Positions 1 through 8,856 of a DNA stretch of 59,358 nucleotides are shown here, one piece after another. The notes under the pieces were generated by a model that had not been told where the DNA came from, did no database searches, and worked only from the letters and a program-made list of their open reading frames with translations. The translations under genes and the position numbers were made by a program. The number at the start of each line of letters is the position of its first letter. Position 1 is the first letter of the stretch. This stretch comes from Selenomonas sp. (GTDB taxonomy: Bacteria; Bacillota; Negativicutes; Selenomonadales; Selenomonadaceae). Location of the stretch: NCBI GenBank assembly GCA_022773585.1, contig JALEZZ010000074.1:1-59358 (forward strand), read 5' to 3'.

Positions 1-1133
1 TCCTGCACGCGCAGATAGAGCAGCTTGAACACGGCGGTTTCATTGGGGAACGCGCCTTGCTTCGTCACTTTGCGGAAGCTGGAGTTCACGCTCTCGATGG
101 CATTCGTCGTGTACATCAATTTCCGCACGGCCCCGCCGTAATTGTACAGCTGCTCGACGTGCGTGAAGTTGTTCTCCCAGACGCGCAGGGCGCCAGGATA
201 GGACGACCAGTGCTCTCTGAACGCTTCGAAGTTCTTCCGCGCCTGCTGGACGTTGACGGCGCTGTACAGCGTCCGCAGTTCCTTCGTGAAGCGGCTCCAT
301 TCCTTGCGGGGGATATATTTCGTGGAATTGCGGATCAGATGCACGATGCAGCGCTGCACGACGACGTGCGGGAAGATGGACTTCGCGCCGGCTTCGAGGC
401 CGCTGACGCCGTCGATGGAAAGGAAGCCGAGGTCTTCCACGCCGCGTGATTTCAGCTCGTCGAAGACCTGCATCCAGAAGTGCTTGCTCTCCGTGTCGCC
501 GATCCAGAGGCCGAGGATGTCCTTCCGGCCGTTCACGGAATAGGCGAGCACCGTGTAGACGGCGACGTTCCGGACGCCGCGCTCAGTACGCATGGAGACG
601 TACATGCAATCCACGAAAGCGAAGGGGTAGAACGCCTCCAGTGGGCGCGTCTGCCATTCTTCCACGGCTTCCACGACGTAATCCGTGATGCTGGAAATCT
701 GCTCGGCAGAGAGTTTGAACCCATAGATTTCGTCGATGGTCTGGGCGATGTCGCGCTGGCTCATGCCGCGCCCGTACATGGCGATGATCTTGTCTTCGAT
801 TTCGGAGATGTCGCGCTTGTACTTCGGGACGATCTGCGGCTCGAACGAGCCGTTGCGGTCGCGGGGGACTTTGATTTCCGTTTCGCCCTGCGAGGTCTTG
901 ATGGTCTTCTTCGAGTAGCCGTTGCGGGAGTTCCCCTTGGATTCCGGCGTGCGCTCGTGATGGTCGTAGCCCAAGTGGTTTTCGAGCTCGCCCTGAAGCG
1001 CAGCTTCAATCATCGGGCCAAAGATTTTCTTCAGACCTTCGGTGACATCTCCAACGGTCTGCGGCTTGAGGGTCGCGTAGATTTGTTGAGCTAGTTGCTG
1101 TTCGGGCGTGAGTTCGCGTTTTCGTTTTGCCAT
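1..1133 (-). CDS. IS256-family (mutator-type) transposase, 3' end missing
   Basis: DDE transposase that moves the surrounding element. The first 377 codons are visible and family members are about 400 residues, so little is missing beyond the window edge. The start MAKRKRELTPEQQ is preceded by AAAGGATG. Family landmarks are present: an N-terminal helical part, first catalytic Asp in FVDCMYV, second in LSIDGVSGLEAG, the QRCIVHLIRN signature, and the catalytic Glu in AIESVNSSFRK. The catalytic triad is therefore intact. The first-Asp motif reads DCMYVSM rather than the more usual DALYVKV. No frameshift is seen, so the gene is likely functional. Confidence 0.9.
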   Translation of the reverse strand, partial: MAKRKRELTPEQQLAQQIYATLKPQTVGDVTEGLKKIFGPMIEAALQGELENHLGYDHHERTPESKGNSRNGYSKKTIKTSQGETEIKVPRDRNGSFEPQIVPKYKRDISEIEDKIIAMYGRGMSQRDIAQTIDEIYGFKLSAEQISSITDYVVEAVEEWQTRPLEAFYPFAFVDCMYVSMRTERGVRNVAVYTVLAYSVNGRKDILGLWIGDTESKHFWMQVFDELKSRGVEDLGFLSIDGVSGLEAGAKSIFPHVVVQRCIVHLIRNSTKYIPRKEWSRFTKELRTLYSAVNVQQARKNFEAFREHWSSYPGALRVWENNFTHVEQLYNYGGAVRKLMYTTNAIESVNSSFRKVTKQGAFPNETAVFKLLYLRVQ

Positions 1134-1218
1134 TGTGTTCATCCTTTGCGGTTGCGAGTGATTCTGTCAGTATGCCAGAACCGACGTTGACTTGTAAAGG
1201 CCTTTTACACAAACTATT
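1..1218 (-). mobile_element. IS256-family insertion sequence, cut by the window edge
   Basis: One end of the element is visible as a terminal sequence read on the minus strand as GGGGAGTGTAAAATAGTTTG, with the pattern TGTAAAAT...TTTGTGTAAAA that is typical of IS256-family inverted repeats. The transposase gene follows inward. The other end is outside the window, so the full length and target duplication cannot be seen. The element abuts the 3' fragment of a WYL-domain regulator gene, so it probably inserted into or next to that gene. Confidence 0.8.
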
Positions 1219-1386
1219 TTACACTCCCCACGCATGACGGTGCAGGATGGAGCAGGGCTTTACTTCTGGCTTTTGCAGCGCGCGGACAACGTGAAAGTGC
1301 TGTCGCCGCCATCCGTCCGCAATCACCTCGTCGAGCTGCTGAAAAACACGCTGGCGCAGTACGAATCATCAACAGAATCGCCATAA
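1219..1386 (+). pseudogene. 3' remnant of a WYL-domain transcriptional regulator
   Basis: An open frame runs from the IS end to a stop. Its last 50 residues (from MTVQDGAGLYFWLLQRADNV) resemble the C-terminal end of WYL-domain regulators: a Trp-Leu strand, then VKVLSPPSVRNHLVELL and a closing amphipathic helix. The N-terminal HTH and most of the WYL domain are missing, and there is no ribosome binding site before the first ATG. I infer that the gene was interrupted by the IS256-type element. The remaining part may lie on the far side of the element, outside the window. Confidence 0.6.
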
Positions 1387-1416
1387 GAATTTCAAGTAAG
1401 AATTTGCAGAGAAAGC

Positions 1417-1445
1417 TGGACAAACGTTTCCAGCCGTGTTATACT
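1417..1445 (+). promoter_or_regulatory. Sigma-70-type promoter of the rimP operon
   Basis: TGGACA, a 17-base spacer and TATACT. It lies just after the truncated WYL fragment and is the best promoter before the long rimP-ribF gene string. Confidence 0.7.
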
Positions 1446-1492
1446 TCTTCTAGTCACGTCGGAAACGGCGAACGAAAATTACAGCTTTTTCT

Positions 1493-1524
1493 TAGAAAGA
1501 GTGGGTGCCTGCCCACTCTTTCTA
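1493..1524 (+). terminator. Perfect 13-bp hairpin in the rimP leader
   Basis: TAGAAAGAGTGGG pairs perfectly with CCCACTCTTTCTA across a 6-base loop. There is no long T-run after it, only TTATG. It sits between the promoter and the rimP ribosome binding site, so it may be a leader or attenuator structure rather than a simple terminator. Confidence 0.5.
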
Positions 1525-1562
1525 TTATGTATGGACAAATTCGGCACGGCAGGAGGTGCTAT

Positions 1563-2018
1563 ATGAGCAAGCAGCAAGTAGAAAACGACGTCATGGCGAT
1601 TGCTGAGGAACTCTTGAAAGACCAGAGCGAGATCGAGCTCGTCGATGTCGAGTATGTCAAGGAGCGCGACTGGTATCTGCGCGTCTTCATCGACAAGGCG
1701 GGCGGCATCGAGATTGATGACTGCCAGGCGCTCAGCGAGCGGCTCGAGAAAGTGCTTGACGAGAAAGATATCATTCGTGACAGCTACATCCTCGAAGTCT
1801 CATCGCCGGGGCTCGACCGCCAGCTCAAGAAGCCGCGCGATTTCGTGCGCGAGCAGGGCAAGAAGGTCGATGTCACGCTCTATGCGCCCGTGGACGGCAC
1901 GAAGGAATTCACGGGCGTGCTCGAAGGCTATGACGAGGACGCAAAAACGGTGACGATGGACGGCAAAGCATGGCCGCTCGAAAAAATCTCGGTCATCCGT
2001 TTGCACATTGATTTTTGA
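1563..2018 (+). CDS. rimP: Ribosome maturation factor RimP
   Basis: Assists assembly of the 30S ribosomal subunit in the cytoplasm. The 151-residue product has the usual RimP size and its hallmark YILEVSSPGLDRQL near residues 76-89, joining the N-terminal alpha/beta domain to the C-terminal Sm-like barrel. The start chosen is the ATG before SKQQVEND because GGAGG precedes it at good spacing; the frame stays open further upstream but through the leader hairpin. It is the first gene of the rimP-nusA-rnpM-L7Ae-infB-rbfA operon typical of Firmicutes. Confidence 0.93.
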   Translation: MSKQQVENDVMAIAEELLKDQSEIELVDVEYVKERDWYLRVFIDKAGGIEIDDCQALSERLEKVLDEKDIIRDSYILEVSSPGLDRQLKKPRDFVREQGKKVDVTLYAPVDGTKEFTGVLEGYDEDAKTVTMDGKAWPLEKISVIRLHIDF

Positions 2019-2037
2019 CATAGAAAGGAAATTTGTT

Positions 2038-3198
2038 TTGGCAGCAAGAAGAAGCAAGGCAAAGGCAAAGAAAGAGGAAACGGGCTTCCTTGACGCACTC
2101 AAGGAACTCGCCGCCGAGAAGGGCGTCGAGGAGGAAGTGCTGTTCGATGCCATCGAGGCAGCGCTGATTTCTGCGTACAAGCGCAACTTCGGCTCGGCGC
2201 AGAACGTGCGCGTCGTGCTCGACCGCCACACGGGCGCCTACCACGTCTATGCGATCAAGACGGTCGTCGAAGAGGTGGAGGATGACATCCTCGAGATTTC
2301 GCTCGCGCAGGCCCGCACGATCCGTGCAGAGTACGAGCCGGGCGACATCATCGAGATCGAGGTCACGCCGGCGAACTTCGGCCGCATCGCGGCGCAGGCG
2401 GCAAAACAGGTCGTCGTGCAGCGTGTGCGCGAGGCCGAGCGCGGCATCATCTACGAAGAATTCATGAGCCGCGAGGGCGATATCATCACGGGCCTCGTCT
2501 CGCGCGTCGAGAACCGCAACGTCTTCATCGACCTCGGCAAGACGGAAGCCATCCTCATGCCGGCCGAGCAGATTGCTGGCGAAACGTACGAGCATGGCGA
2601 CCGCATCAAGGCGTACATCGTCGAAGTCAAGCGCACGAGCAAGGGCCCGCAGATCGTCGTTTCGCGCACGCATCCGGGCCTCTTGAAACGCCTCTTTGAG
2701 CTCGAAGTTCCTGAAATCCAGGAAGGCATCGTCGAGATCAAGTCCGTGGCGCGCGAACCGGGCATGCGCTCGAAAATCGCTGTCTGGTCGAAGGAAGAGG
2801 ACGTCGATCCGGTCGGCTCCTGCGTCGGCCACAAGGGCATGCGCGTGCAGGCCATCGTCGACGAGCTCGGCAGCGAGAAAATCGACATCGTCAAGTGGAA
2901 CGAGGACAGCGCGAAGTTCATCGCGAATGCGCTTTCGCCGGCGAAGGTCGTTTCTGTCGCCGTCAACGAGGACGAGAAGGTCTCGCGCGTCGTCGTGCCG
3001 GATTACCAGCTTTCGCTTGCAATCGGCAAGGAAGGCCAGAATGCCCGCCTCGCCGCGAAGCTCACGGGCTGGAAAATCGACATCAAGAGCGAAACGCAGG
3101 CGAAGGACGACGTGCTCGACGAGAGCATGAACGAGGTCGAAGTCGAGAGCGACGAAGCTTTCACGTCGGCACCGGCTGCTGCGTCAGAGGTCGAGTGA
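2038..3198 (+). CDS. nusA: Transcription termination/antitermination factor NusA
   Basis: Binds RNA polymerase and nascent RNA and modulates pausing, termination and antitermination. About 386 residues. The N-terminal polymerase-binding domain covers roughly residues 1-125. An S1 domain follows (GDIITGLVSRVENRNVFIDL), then two KH domains with GxxG loops (VGHKGMR and IGKEGQN). No acidic C-terminal repeats are present, as is common in Firmicutes. A TTG start after AAAGGAA is preferred. An in-frame ATG 30 bases upstream would overlap rimP and has no ribosome binding site. The last residues are acidic, then Ala-rich. Confidence 0.93.
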   Translation: MAARRSKAKAKKEETGFLDALKELAAEKGVEEEVLFDAIEAALISAYKRNFGSAQNVRVVLDRHTGAYHVYAIKTVVEEVEDDILEISLAQARTIRAEYEPGDIIEIEVTPANFGRIAAQAAKQVVVQRVREAERGIIYEEFMSREGDIITGLVSRVENRNVFIDLGKTEAILMPAEQIAGETYEHGDRIKAYIVEVKRTSKGPQIVVSRTHPGLLKRLFELEVPEIQEGIVEIKSVAREPGMRSKIAVWSKEEDVDPVGSCVGHKGMRVQAIVDELGSEKIDIVKWNEDSAKFIANALSPAKVVSVAVNEDEKVSRVVVPDYQLSLAIGKEGQNARLAAKLTGWKIDIKSETQAKDDVLDESMNEVEVESDEAFTSAPAAASEVE

Positions 3199-3199
3199 T

Positions 3200-3511
3200 A
3201 TGGCGACGAAGGCAGGAAAGGTCAAGAAGATTCCCGAACGCCTCTGCGTCGGCTGTCAGGAGAAGCGACCGAAGAAAGAGCTCATCCGCATCGTGAAGAG
3301 CCCCGAAGGCGAGTTCTCCGTCGATCTCACGGGTAAGAAATCCGGCCGCGGTGCCTACATCTGCCCGAAGCAGGAGTGCTTCGAGAAGGCCCGCAAGGGC
3401 CATCGCCTCGAACGCTCGTTCGAATGCGCCATTGACGCGTCTGTCTATGACGCGCTGGCCGCCGAGCTCGAAAAAGGGCTCGCGGAAAACGGGAAAGGCG
3501 CGAAAGCATGA
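3200..3511 (+). CDS. rnpM: RNase P modulator RnpM (YlxR family)
   Basis: Small basic RNA-binding protein of the YlxR family, described in Bacillus as a modulator of RNase P. The 103 residues show the family signature RLCVGCQEKRPKKELIRI, and GRGAYICPKQECFEKA with its Cys pair. It begins one base after the nusA stop and its 3' end overlaps the next gene, so it is translationally coupled. Its position between nusA and infB is the standard one. Confidence 0.9.
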   Translation: MATKAGKVKKIPERLCVGCQEKRPKKELIRIVKSPEGEFSVDLTGKKSGRGAYICPKQECFEKARKGHRLERSFECAIDASVYDALAAELEKGLAENGKGAKA

Positions 3512-3825
3512 ACGCGGACATGAAAAAGACGAAGGTCACGAACCTTTTGAGCATGGCCGCGCGGGCTCGCCGCATCGCCTCGGGGGCATTCGCCGTCGAG
3601 GAAGCCGCGAAGAAGGGCAAGGCAAAGTTCCTGCTCATCGCGGAGGACTGCGAGCCAGCTTCCCAAAAGAAATACGAAACTTTATCTGATACATACGGAA
3701 TCCCTGCCGATCGCTTCCTCACGCGGGAAGAGCTCGGCGCCTGCCTCGGCAAGGAGTATCGGGCGGCGGCTGTGCTGCTCGATGACGGCTTTGCGAAGAA
3801 GCTGCAGGCTCTGCTGGAGGGATGA
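3508..3825 (+). CDS. L7Ae-family RNA-binding protein (YlxQ-like)
   Basis: A ribosomal L7Ae/L30e/S12e-fold protein of 105 residues that probably binds kink-turn RNA. The core [39 protein letters not shown] matches the YlxQ group in pieces: a helix with Ala/Gly, then the LLIAED strand. The start overlaps the rnpM stop (ATGA), which implies coupled translation. Its exact cellular role is not established for this family. Confidence 0.85.
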   Translation: MNADMKKTKVTNLLSMAARARRIASGAFAVEEAAKKGKAKFLLIAEDCEPASQKKYETLSDTYGIPADRFLTREELGACLGKEYRAAAVLLDDGFAKKLQALLEG

Positions 3826-3845
3826 CCTTATACGGGGGTGGATCA

Positions 3846-6497
3846 ATGTCAAAATACAGGGTTTTTGAATTGGCAAAAGAGTTCCATATGGACGCGAAGG
3901 AGGTCCTCGGCGTCCTCAAGCAGCATCATTTCCGGGCGCAGAACAACTTCTCGAGCGTCGGCGATCCGGAGCGTGCCGCCATCCGCGAGTACGTTGCGCG
4001 CAACGCGGGCAAGGCAGCGGCAAAAGAAGCTGCCAAGCCGAAAATCACGGATTACAGCGTTGCTGATGGCCGCGTGAATCCACCGGTTTCGGGAAAATCG
4101 AAATCCGCTCCGAAGAAGGAAAGCGCTGCTCAGGATGCGAATGCTGCATCCCGCAAGGATGACGACCGCCGCGTGAGCGCGAAAACGGAACCGCCGAAGA
4201 AAGAAGCTCAGGCCAAAGTCGAGCCGAAGAAAGAGGCAGCTTCTGAGAAGAAGGCCGAGAAGCCGAAGGAAGAGGAGCACAAAGTCCTCCGCGCGACGTT
4301 GCCGGGCATGGGCCTGCGCATCGTCTCTCCGGCACCGTCCCACAAGCGCGAGGAATCGGCGTCTGCGCCAGCACGCAGCAGCGAGAACCGTGGCGGCAAT
4401 CGCAGCCGCGGCGGGGAGAATCGTCGTGGCGGCAGCGCTGCCATAAGCATGGCGATGAGCACGATGGGCGGCAACAATGGCGGTAACAGCAATAGCCGCA
4501 GCGACCGCCGCAGCGGCCACAGCAACCGCAACGACAACCATCGCAGCGACCGCCGCAGCGAGGGCAGAGGCAGCGAGCGCCGCAGCAGCCGCAACGAGCG
4601 CCGCAATAACAAGAACAACCGCAGAAACGGCCGCCAGCAGCCGGCACCAAAGGTCGAGATCGCACGTCCGAAGCACATCAAGGTACCGGAGTCGATCGCT
4701 GTCAAGGATCTCGCTTCGAAGATGAGCTGCACGGCAGCCGAAGTCGTCAAGAAGCTCTTCATGATGGGCGTTATGGCGACAATCAACCAGGAAATCGATT
4801 TCGATACGGCTGCACTCGTCGCGTCCGAGTTCGGCGTTTCCTGCGAGGAGCTGCCGCCAGATGTCGATCCGACGGAGATTCCGGAAATCGAGGACGATCC
4901 GAAGAGCCTGAAGCTCCGTCCGCCAGTCGTCACGGTCATGGGCCATGTCGACCACGGCAAGACGTCGCTCCTCGACTGCATCCGCAACACGCATGTGCAG
5001 ACGCACGAGGCCGGCGGCATCACGCAGCACATCGGTGCTTACCAGGTCAACTGCAAGGGCAAGAAGATCGTCTTCCTCGATACGCCGGGCCATGAGGCAT
5101 TCACGGCGATGCGCGCGCGCGGCGCCCAGATCACGGATATCGCAATCCTCGTCGTCGCAGCCGATGACGGCGTCATGCCGCAGACCATCGAGGCCATTCA
5201 TCATGCGAAGTCGGCCGAAGTGCCCATCATCGTCGCCATCAACAAAATTGACAAGCCGGGCGCGAACCCCGACCACGTCAAGCAGGAGCTCATGGAGCAG
5301 GGCCTCGTGCCGGAAGAATACGGCGGAGACACGATCATGGTGCCGGTGTCGGCAAAGAAGCAGATCGGCATCGACGACCTGCTCGAGAACGTCCTGCTCG
5401 TCGCGGAAGTCGAAGAGCTCAAGGCAAACCCGAACCGCGATGCACGCGGCGTCATCGTCGAGGCAAAGCTCGACAAGGGCCGCGGCCCGGTCGCGACCGT
5501 CCTCGTGCAGAACGGTACGCTGCGCATCGGCGATTCCGTCGTCTGCGGTACGACGTACGGCAAGGTCCGTGCGATGCTGAACGACCGTGGCGAGAACGTC
5601 AAGAAGGCAGCACCGTCCGTGCCGGTCGAGATCCTCGGCCTCAACGACGTGCCGGAAGCTGGCGACGTGCTGGCCGTGCTCGACGAGAAGCAGGCGCGCT
5701 CCATTGCGGAAGCCCGCATCGAGCGCCAGAAGAGCAACCTCGTCAAGGCGAAGAAGGTCTCGCTCGACGACCTCTTCAACCAGATTCAGGAAGGCGAAAT
5801 CAAGGATCTCAACATCGTCATCAAGGCCGATGTGCAAGGTTCTGTCGAGGCACTCTCGAGTTCGCTCCTCAAGCTCAACAAGAACGACGAAGTCCGCGTT
5901 TCCATCGTCCATTCGGGCGTCGGCGCGGTCAACGAGTCCGATGTCATGCTCGCTTCGGCATCGAACGCCATCATCATCGCATTCAACGTGCGTCCGGATG
6001 CGAATGCGCGCCGCGTCGCTGACACGGAGAGCGTCGACATCCGCACGTACCGCGTCATCTACGATGCCATCAACGACGTCAAGGATGCCATGAGCGGCAT
6101 GCTGAAGCCGAAGTACAAGGAAGTCGTTCAAGGCCGCGTCGAGATCCGCCAGGTCATGAAGTTCTCGAAGGCGCTCGTCGCTGGTTCCTACGTGCTCGAA
6201 GGCAAGATCTGCAACAATTCCAAGATCCGCATCATCCGCGACAACGTCGAAATCTTCGACGGCGAGATCGACTCGCTGCGCCGCTTCAAGGACGAGGTCA
6301 AGGAAGTCAATGCAGGCTACGAGTGCGGCATCTCGATCATCGACTTCCGCGATTTCAAGGAAGGCGACATCATCGAAGCCTATACGATGGAAGAGATCGA
6401 GACGAGCATCACCGAGGCCAACAAGGCCGCTGCGGAAAAGCGCGAGGCCGAGGCCAAGGAAAAAGCTGAGAAAGCTGCTGCTGCAGAAGAGAACTGA
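3846..6497 (+). CDS. infB: Translation initiation factor IF-2
   Basis: GTPase that places initiator tRNA on the 30S subunit and promotes subunit joining. About 883 residues. An IF2_N domain starts the protein, followed by a long charged linker. That linker includes an Asn/Arg/Ser/Gly-rich stretch around residues 180-270. A second IF2_N-like domain precedes the G domain: G1 GHVDHGKTS near residue 365, G3 DTPGHE near 413, G4 NKID near 465. Domains II-IV follow. The start at [13 protein letters not shown] has GGGGTGG upstream; an earlier in-frame ATG overlapping the previous gene is less likely. The Ala/Glu/Lys-rich tail ([16 protein letters not shown]) is an extra feature. Confidence 0.96.
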   Translation: MSKYRVFELAKEFHMDAKEVLGVLKQHHFRAQNNFSSVGDPERAAIREYVARNAGKAAAKEAAKPKITDYSVADGRVNPPVSGKSKSAPKKESAAQDANAASRKDDDRRVSAKTEPPKKEAQAKVEPKKEAASEKKAEKPKEEEHKVLRATLPGMGLRIVSPAPSHKREESASAPARSSENRGGNRSRGGENRRGGSAAISMAMSTMGGNNGGNSNSRSDRRSGHSNRNDNHRSDRRSEGRGSERRSSRNERRNNKNNRRNGRQQPAPKVEIARPKHIKVPESIAVKDLASKMSCTAAEVVKKLFMMGVMATINQEIDFDTAALVASEFGVSCEELPPDVDPTEIPEIEDDPKSLKLRPPVVTVMGHVDHGKTSLLDCIRNTHVQTHEAGGITQHIGAYQVNCKGKKIVFLDTPGHEAFTAMRARGAQITDIAILVVAADDGVMPQTIEAIHHAKSAEVPIIVAINKIDKPGANPDHVKQELMEQGLVPEEYGGDTIMVPVSAKKQIGIDDLLENVLLVAEVEELKANPNRDARGVIVEAKLDKGRGPVATVLVQNGTLRIGDSVVCGTTYGKVRAMLNDRGENVKKAAPSVPVEILGLNDVPEAGDVLAVLDEKQARSIAEARIERQKSNLVKAKKVSLDDLFNQIQEGEIKDLNIVIKADVQGSVEALSSSLLKLNKNDEVRVSIVHSGVGAVNESDVMLASASNAIIIAFNVRPDANARRVADTESVDIRTYRVIYDAINDVKDAMSGMLKPKYKEVVQGRVEIRQVMKFSKALVAGSYVLEGKICNNSKIRIIRDNVEIFDGEIDSLRRFKDEVKEVNAGYECGISIIDFRDFKEGDIIEAYTMEEIETSITEANKAAAEKREAEAKEKAEKAAAAEEN

Positions 6498-6543
6498 TCT
6501 GCAGCTGAACATATCTGAAACTGCTTGAAAGAGAGGCGATACC

Positions 6544-6936
6544 ATGAGCCAGCTTCGGGTCGAAAAAGTCCAGGAGCTCATGAAGCAGGAGATTTCTGAA
6601 ATCATCCTGCGCGAACTGAAGGACCCGCGCATCGGGTTCGTGACGGTGACCTCCGTCGAATGTACCGGCGACCTCCGCGAGGCAAAGATCTACGTGAGCC
6701 TCATGGGGAGCGAGCAGCAGGTCGCGGATTGCTGGAAGGGGCTCAATAGCTCCCTCGGCTTCATCCGCCACGAGATTGGCAAACGCATCCGTTTGCGCTT
6801 CACGCCGGAACTCTCGTTCGCGCTCGACAAGTCGCTTGATTACAGCGCACATATCCAGGAACTCCTGCTGAAAATCCAGCGGGAGGATGCGGCGCGCCAT
6901 GCGTCCGCAGAACCTTCGACTGAAGGAGACAATTAA
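6544..6936 (+). CDS. rbfA: Ribosome-binding factor A
   Basis: KH-fold 30S assembly factor needed for 16S rRNA 5'-end maturation. 130 residues, with the usual N-terminal VQELMKQEISEIILRELKDPRIGFVTVT in segments and the IRHEIGKRIRLRFTPELSF region. The start is preceded by GAGAGGCG. The stop is directly followed by the nrnA start, so the two are cotranscribed and probably coupled. Confidence 0.95.
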   Translation: MSQLRVEKVQELMKQEISEIILRELKDPRIGFVTVTSVECTGDLREAKIYVSLMGSEQQVADCWKGLNSSLGFIRHEIGKRIRLRFTPELSFALDKSLDYSAHIQELLLKIQREDAARHASAEPSTEGDN

Positions 6937-7899
6937 ATGAAACTGACATTGAGTGAAACAGCGGCAGCGCTTTCGGGCGCGAAGAAGCTCGTGGTCACGG
7001 CCCATGTGAACCCCGATGGTGATGCCATCGGCAGCACGCTTGGCCTCATGCACCTTCTGCGCGGCCTCGGCAAAGACGTCACGGTTCTGCTCGATGATGA
7101 TATCCCGGCGGGCTTTCATGTCCTGCCGGGATATGATGTTATCCGGAGACCCTCCGAAGATGAGAAAATCGCCTGCGACCTCTTCGTCGTGCTCGACACG
7201 ATGACGGACCGTATCGGAAAGGCGGCAGCCTCCGTGCATGCACCGCGCCTCATCAACATCGATCATCATCACACGAACCCTGGAAACGACAAAGAAGACC
7301 TCTATCTCGACGCTACGCGTGCCGCGACCTGCGAAATCATCTACGACCTCGCGAAAGAAATGGACGCAACGCTTTCCAAAGAAGCGGCGATGTGCCTCTA
7401 TACGGGTCTTGCGACCGATACGGGCTTCTTCCGCTTTTCGAATGCGGCGTCGCATACATATCGCGCGGCGGCCGATCTCTTGGACGCTGGCGCACAGCCG
7501 AACGTCATCTCGGAGGCGCTCGAAGTAAAGCCACTGCAGACGGTCAAGGACCTCGGCGAGGCGCTCTCGCAGATGGAGATGTTCGCGGACGGCAAGGCGT
7601 CGGGCATCTTCCTGACGCAGGCGCAGACAGCGCGCATGGAATCGACGGAGAGCTTCATCGGCCACATCCGCGTCATTGACGGCGTCGATGTCGCTGTCGT
7701 GCTGAAATGCAAGGAGCCCGAACTCTGCCGCGTCTCCATGCGCTCGAAGCATGTCGACGTCAGCCGCATCGCGACGATGTTTGACGGCGGCGGCCACGTC
7801 CGCGCGGCGGGTTGCACGCTGAAGATGCCGTTCGAGCAGGCGAAGGCGACAATCATGGAGGCCATCGAAAAGGCCATCCGCGAAGGATGGATTGCATGA
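6937..7899 (+). CDS. nrnA: DHH-family bifunctional oligoribonuclease/PAP phosphatase NrnA
   Basis: Degrades very short RNAs (nanoRNA) and hydrolyses 3'-phosphoadenosine 5'-phosphate in Firmicutes. 320 residues. The metal-binding motifs of the DHH domain are visible: AHVNPDGDAIGS near residue 25, DHHHTNP near residue 108, and TGLATDTGFFRFSN. The DHHA1 domain ends with the GGGHVRAAGC substrate loop near residue 284. It sits between rbfA and truB as in Bacillus-type operons, and its stop overlaps the truB start (ATGA). Confidence 0.92.
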   Translation: MKLTLSETAAALSGAKKLVVTAHVNPDGDAIGSTLGLMHLLRGLGKDVTVLLDDDIPAGFHVLPGYDVIRRPSEDEKIACDLFVVLDTMTDRIGKAAASVHAPRLINIDHHHTNPGNDKEDLYLDATRAATCEIIYDLAKEMDATLSKEAAMCLYTGLATDTGFFRFSNAASHTYRAAADLLDAGAQPNVISEALEVKPLQTVKDLGEALSQMEMFADGKASGIFLTQAQTARMESTESFIGHIRVIDGVDVAVVLKCKEPELCRVSMRSKHVDVSRIATMFDGGGHVRAAGCTLKMPFEQAKATIMEAIEKAIREGWIA

Positions 7900-8852
7900 C
7901 GGTGAAACCGTTGGAAACCAGTGGTTTCCTCAACGTGCTCAAGCCGCCGGGCATGAGCTCGCATGACATCGTCGGCTTCGTGCGCCATACGCTCGGCATC
8001 CGGAAAGTCGGCCATGCGGGCACGCTCGACCCCGGTGCGGCGGGGGTATTGCCCGTCGCCGTCGGCCGTGCGACGAGGCTTATCGAGTACCTCGAGCACG
8101 CGGACAAATCGTATCGTGCCGAGCTCGTGCTCGGCATCGCGACGGATTCCGGCGACACGAGCGGCACGGTGCTGGAAAAGCTCGAGGCATCGTCGTTTTC
8201 GATGCTGAGCCGTGAAGCCGTCGAAGAGGCGCTTTCAAAGTTTCGCGGCGACATCACGCAGGTGCCGCCCGCGCACTCCGCCATCAAGATCGGCGGCCGC
8301 CGGGCGTACGAGCTCGTGCGCGAAGGCAAGACGGTCGAGATTCCCGAGCGCCATGTCACGATTCATGCGCTCGACCTCATCGGCTATGATGCAGGGACGC
8401 ACCGCTTGCTGCTCGATGTCACATGCTCACGCGGCACGTATATCCGCACGCTCTGCATCGACCTCGGGCGGGCGCTCGGCCTTCCTGCCGTCATGACGTT
8501 CCTCGTGCGCACGCGCGTCGGCGACTTTACGCTTGCCGATGCCATGACGCTCGAAGAACTTTCTGCGGCAGGGGAAAAGGCGCTGCTCGCACCCGAAACG
8601 ATGCTTTCGGGCCTGCCGCGCTACGATTTGCCTGCAGGTCGTGAGAATGCATTCTGCAATGGCCTTTCAACGCATGATTTTCATCTGGCAGAGGCCGAAG
8701 CCGCCTGCAAGGACGGGGCCATCGTGCGCGTCTATGGCATGGACACGTTCCTCGGCATCGGCCGCATCGACAGAGCCGCTGCGGCCGTGACGCCGGAGAA
8801 GGTCATCGTGGCGCCGCCACAAAAGCCAAAATCAACGAAAACAGGAGCCTGA
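7896..8852 (+). CDS. truB: tRNA pseudouridine(55) synthase TruB
   Basis: Makes pseudouridine 55 in the T loop of tRNAs. 318 residues. The catalytic Asp is in GTLDPGAAGVLP near residue 44. The N-terminal motif LNVLKPPGMSSHD, the KIGGRRAYELVREG segment and the RGTYIRTL motif are all present. The chosen ATG overlaps the nrnA stop and has GAAGGA upstream; the open frame extends further back into nrnA without a better start. The C-terminus is close to the usual size. Confidence 0.94.
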   Translation: MTVKPLETSGFLNVLKPPGMSSHDIVGFVRHTLGIRKVGHAGTLDPGAAGVLPVAVGRATRLIEYLEHADKSYRAELVLGIATDSGDTSGTVLEKLEASSFSMLSREAVEEALSKFRGDITQVPPAHSAIKIGGRRAYELVREGKTVEIPERHVTIHALDLIGYDAGTHRLLLDVTCSRGTYIRTLCIDLGRALGLPAVMTFLVRTRVGDFTLADAMTLEELSAAGEKALLAPETMLSGLPRYDLPAGRENAFCNGLSTHDFHLAEAEAACKDGAIVRVYGMDTFLGIGRIDRAAAAVTPEKVIVAPPQKPKSTKTGA

Positions 8853-8856
8853 TACT

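Noticed and set aside
40..300. Short frames on both strands inside the IS256 region
   Set aside because: They are out of frame with the transposase, which alone shows conserved motifs.
3849..6632. A 927-codon open frame opposite infB on the minus strand
   Set aside because: It is a shadow caused by high-GC codon usage. Its product is composition-biased with no recognisable domain, whereas the plus strand encodes a clear IF-2.
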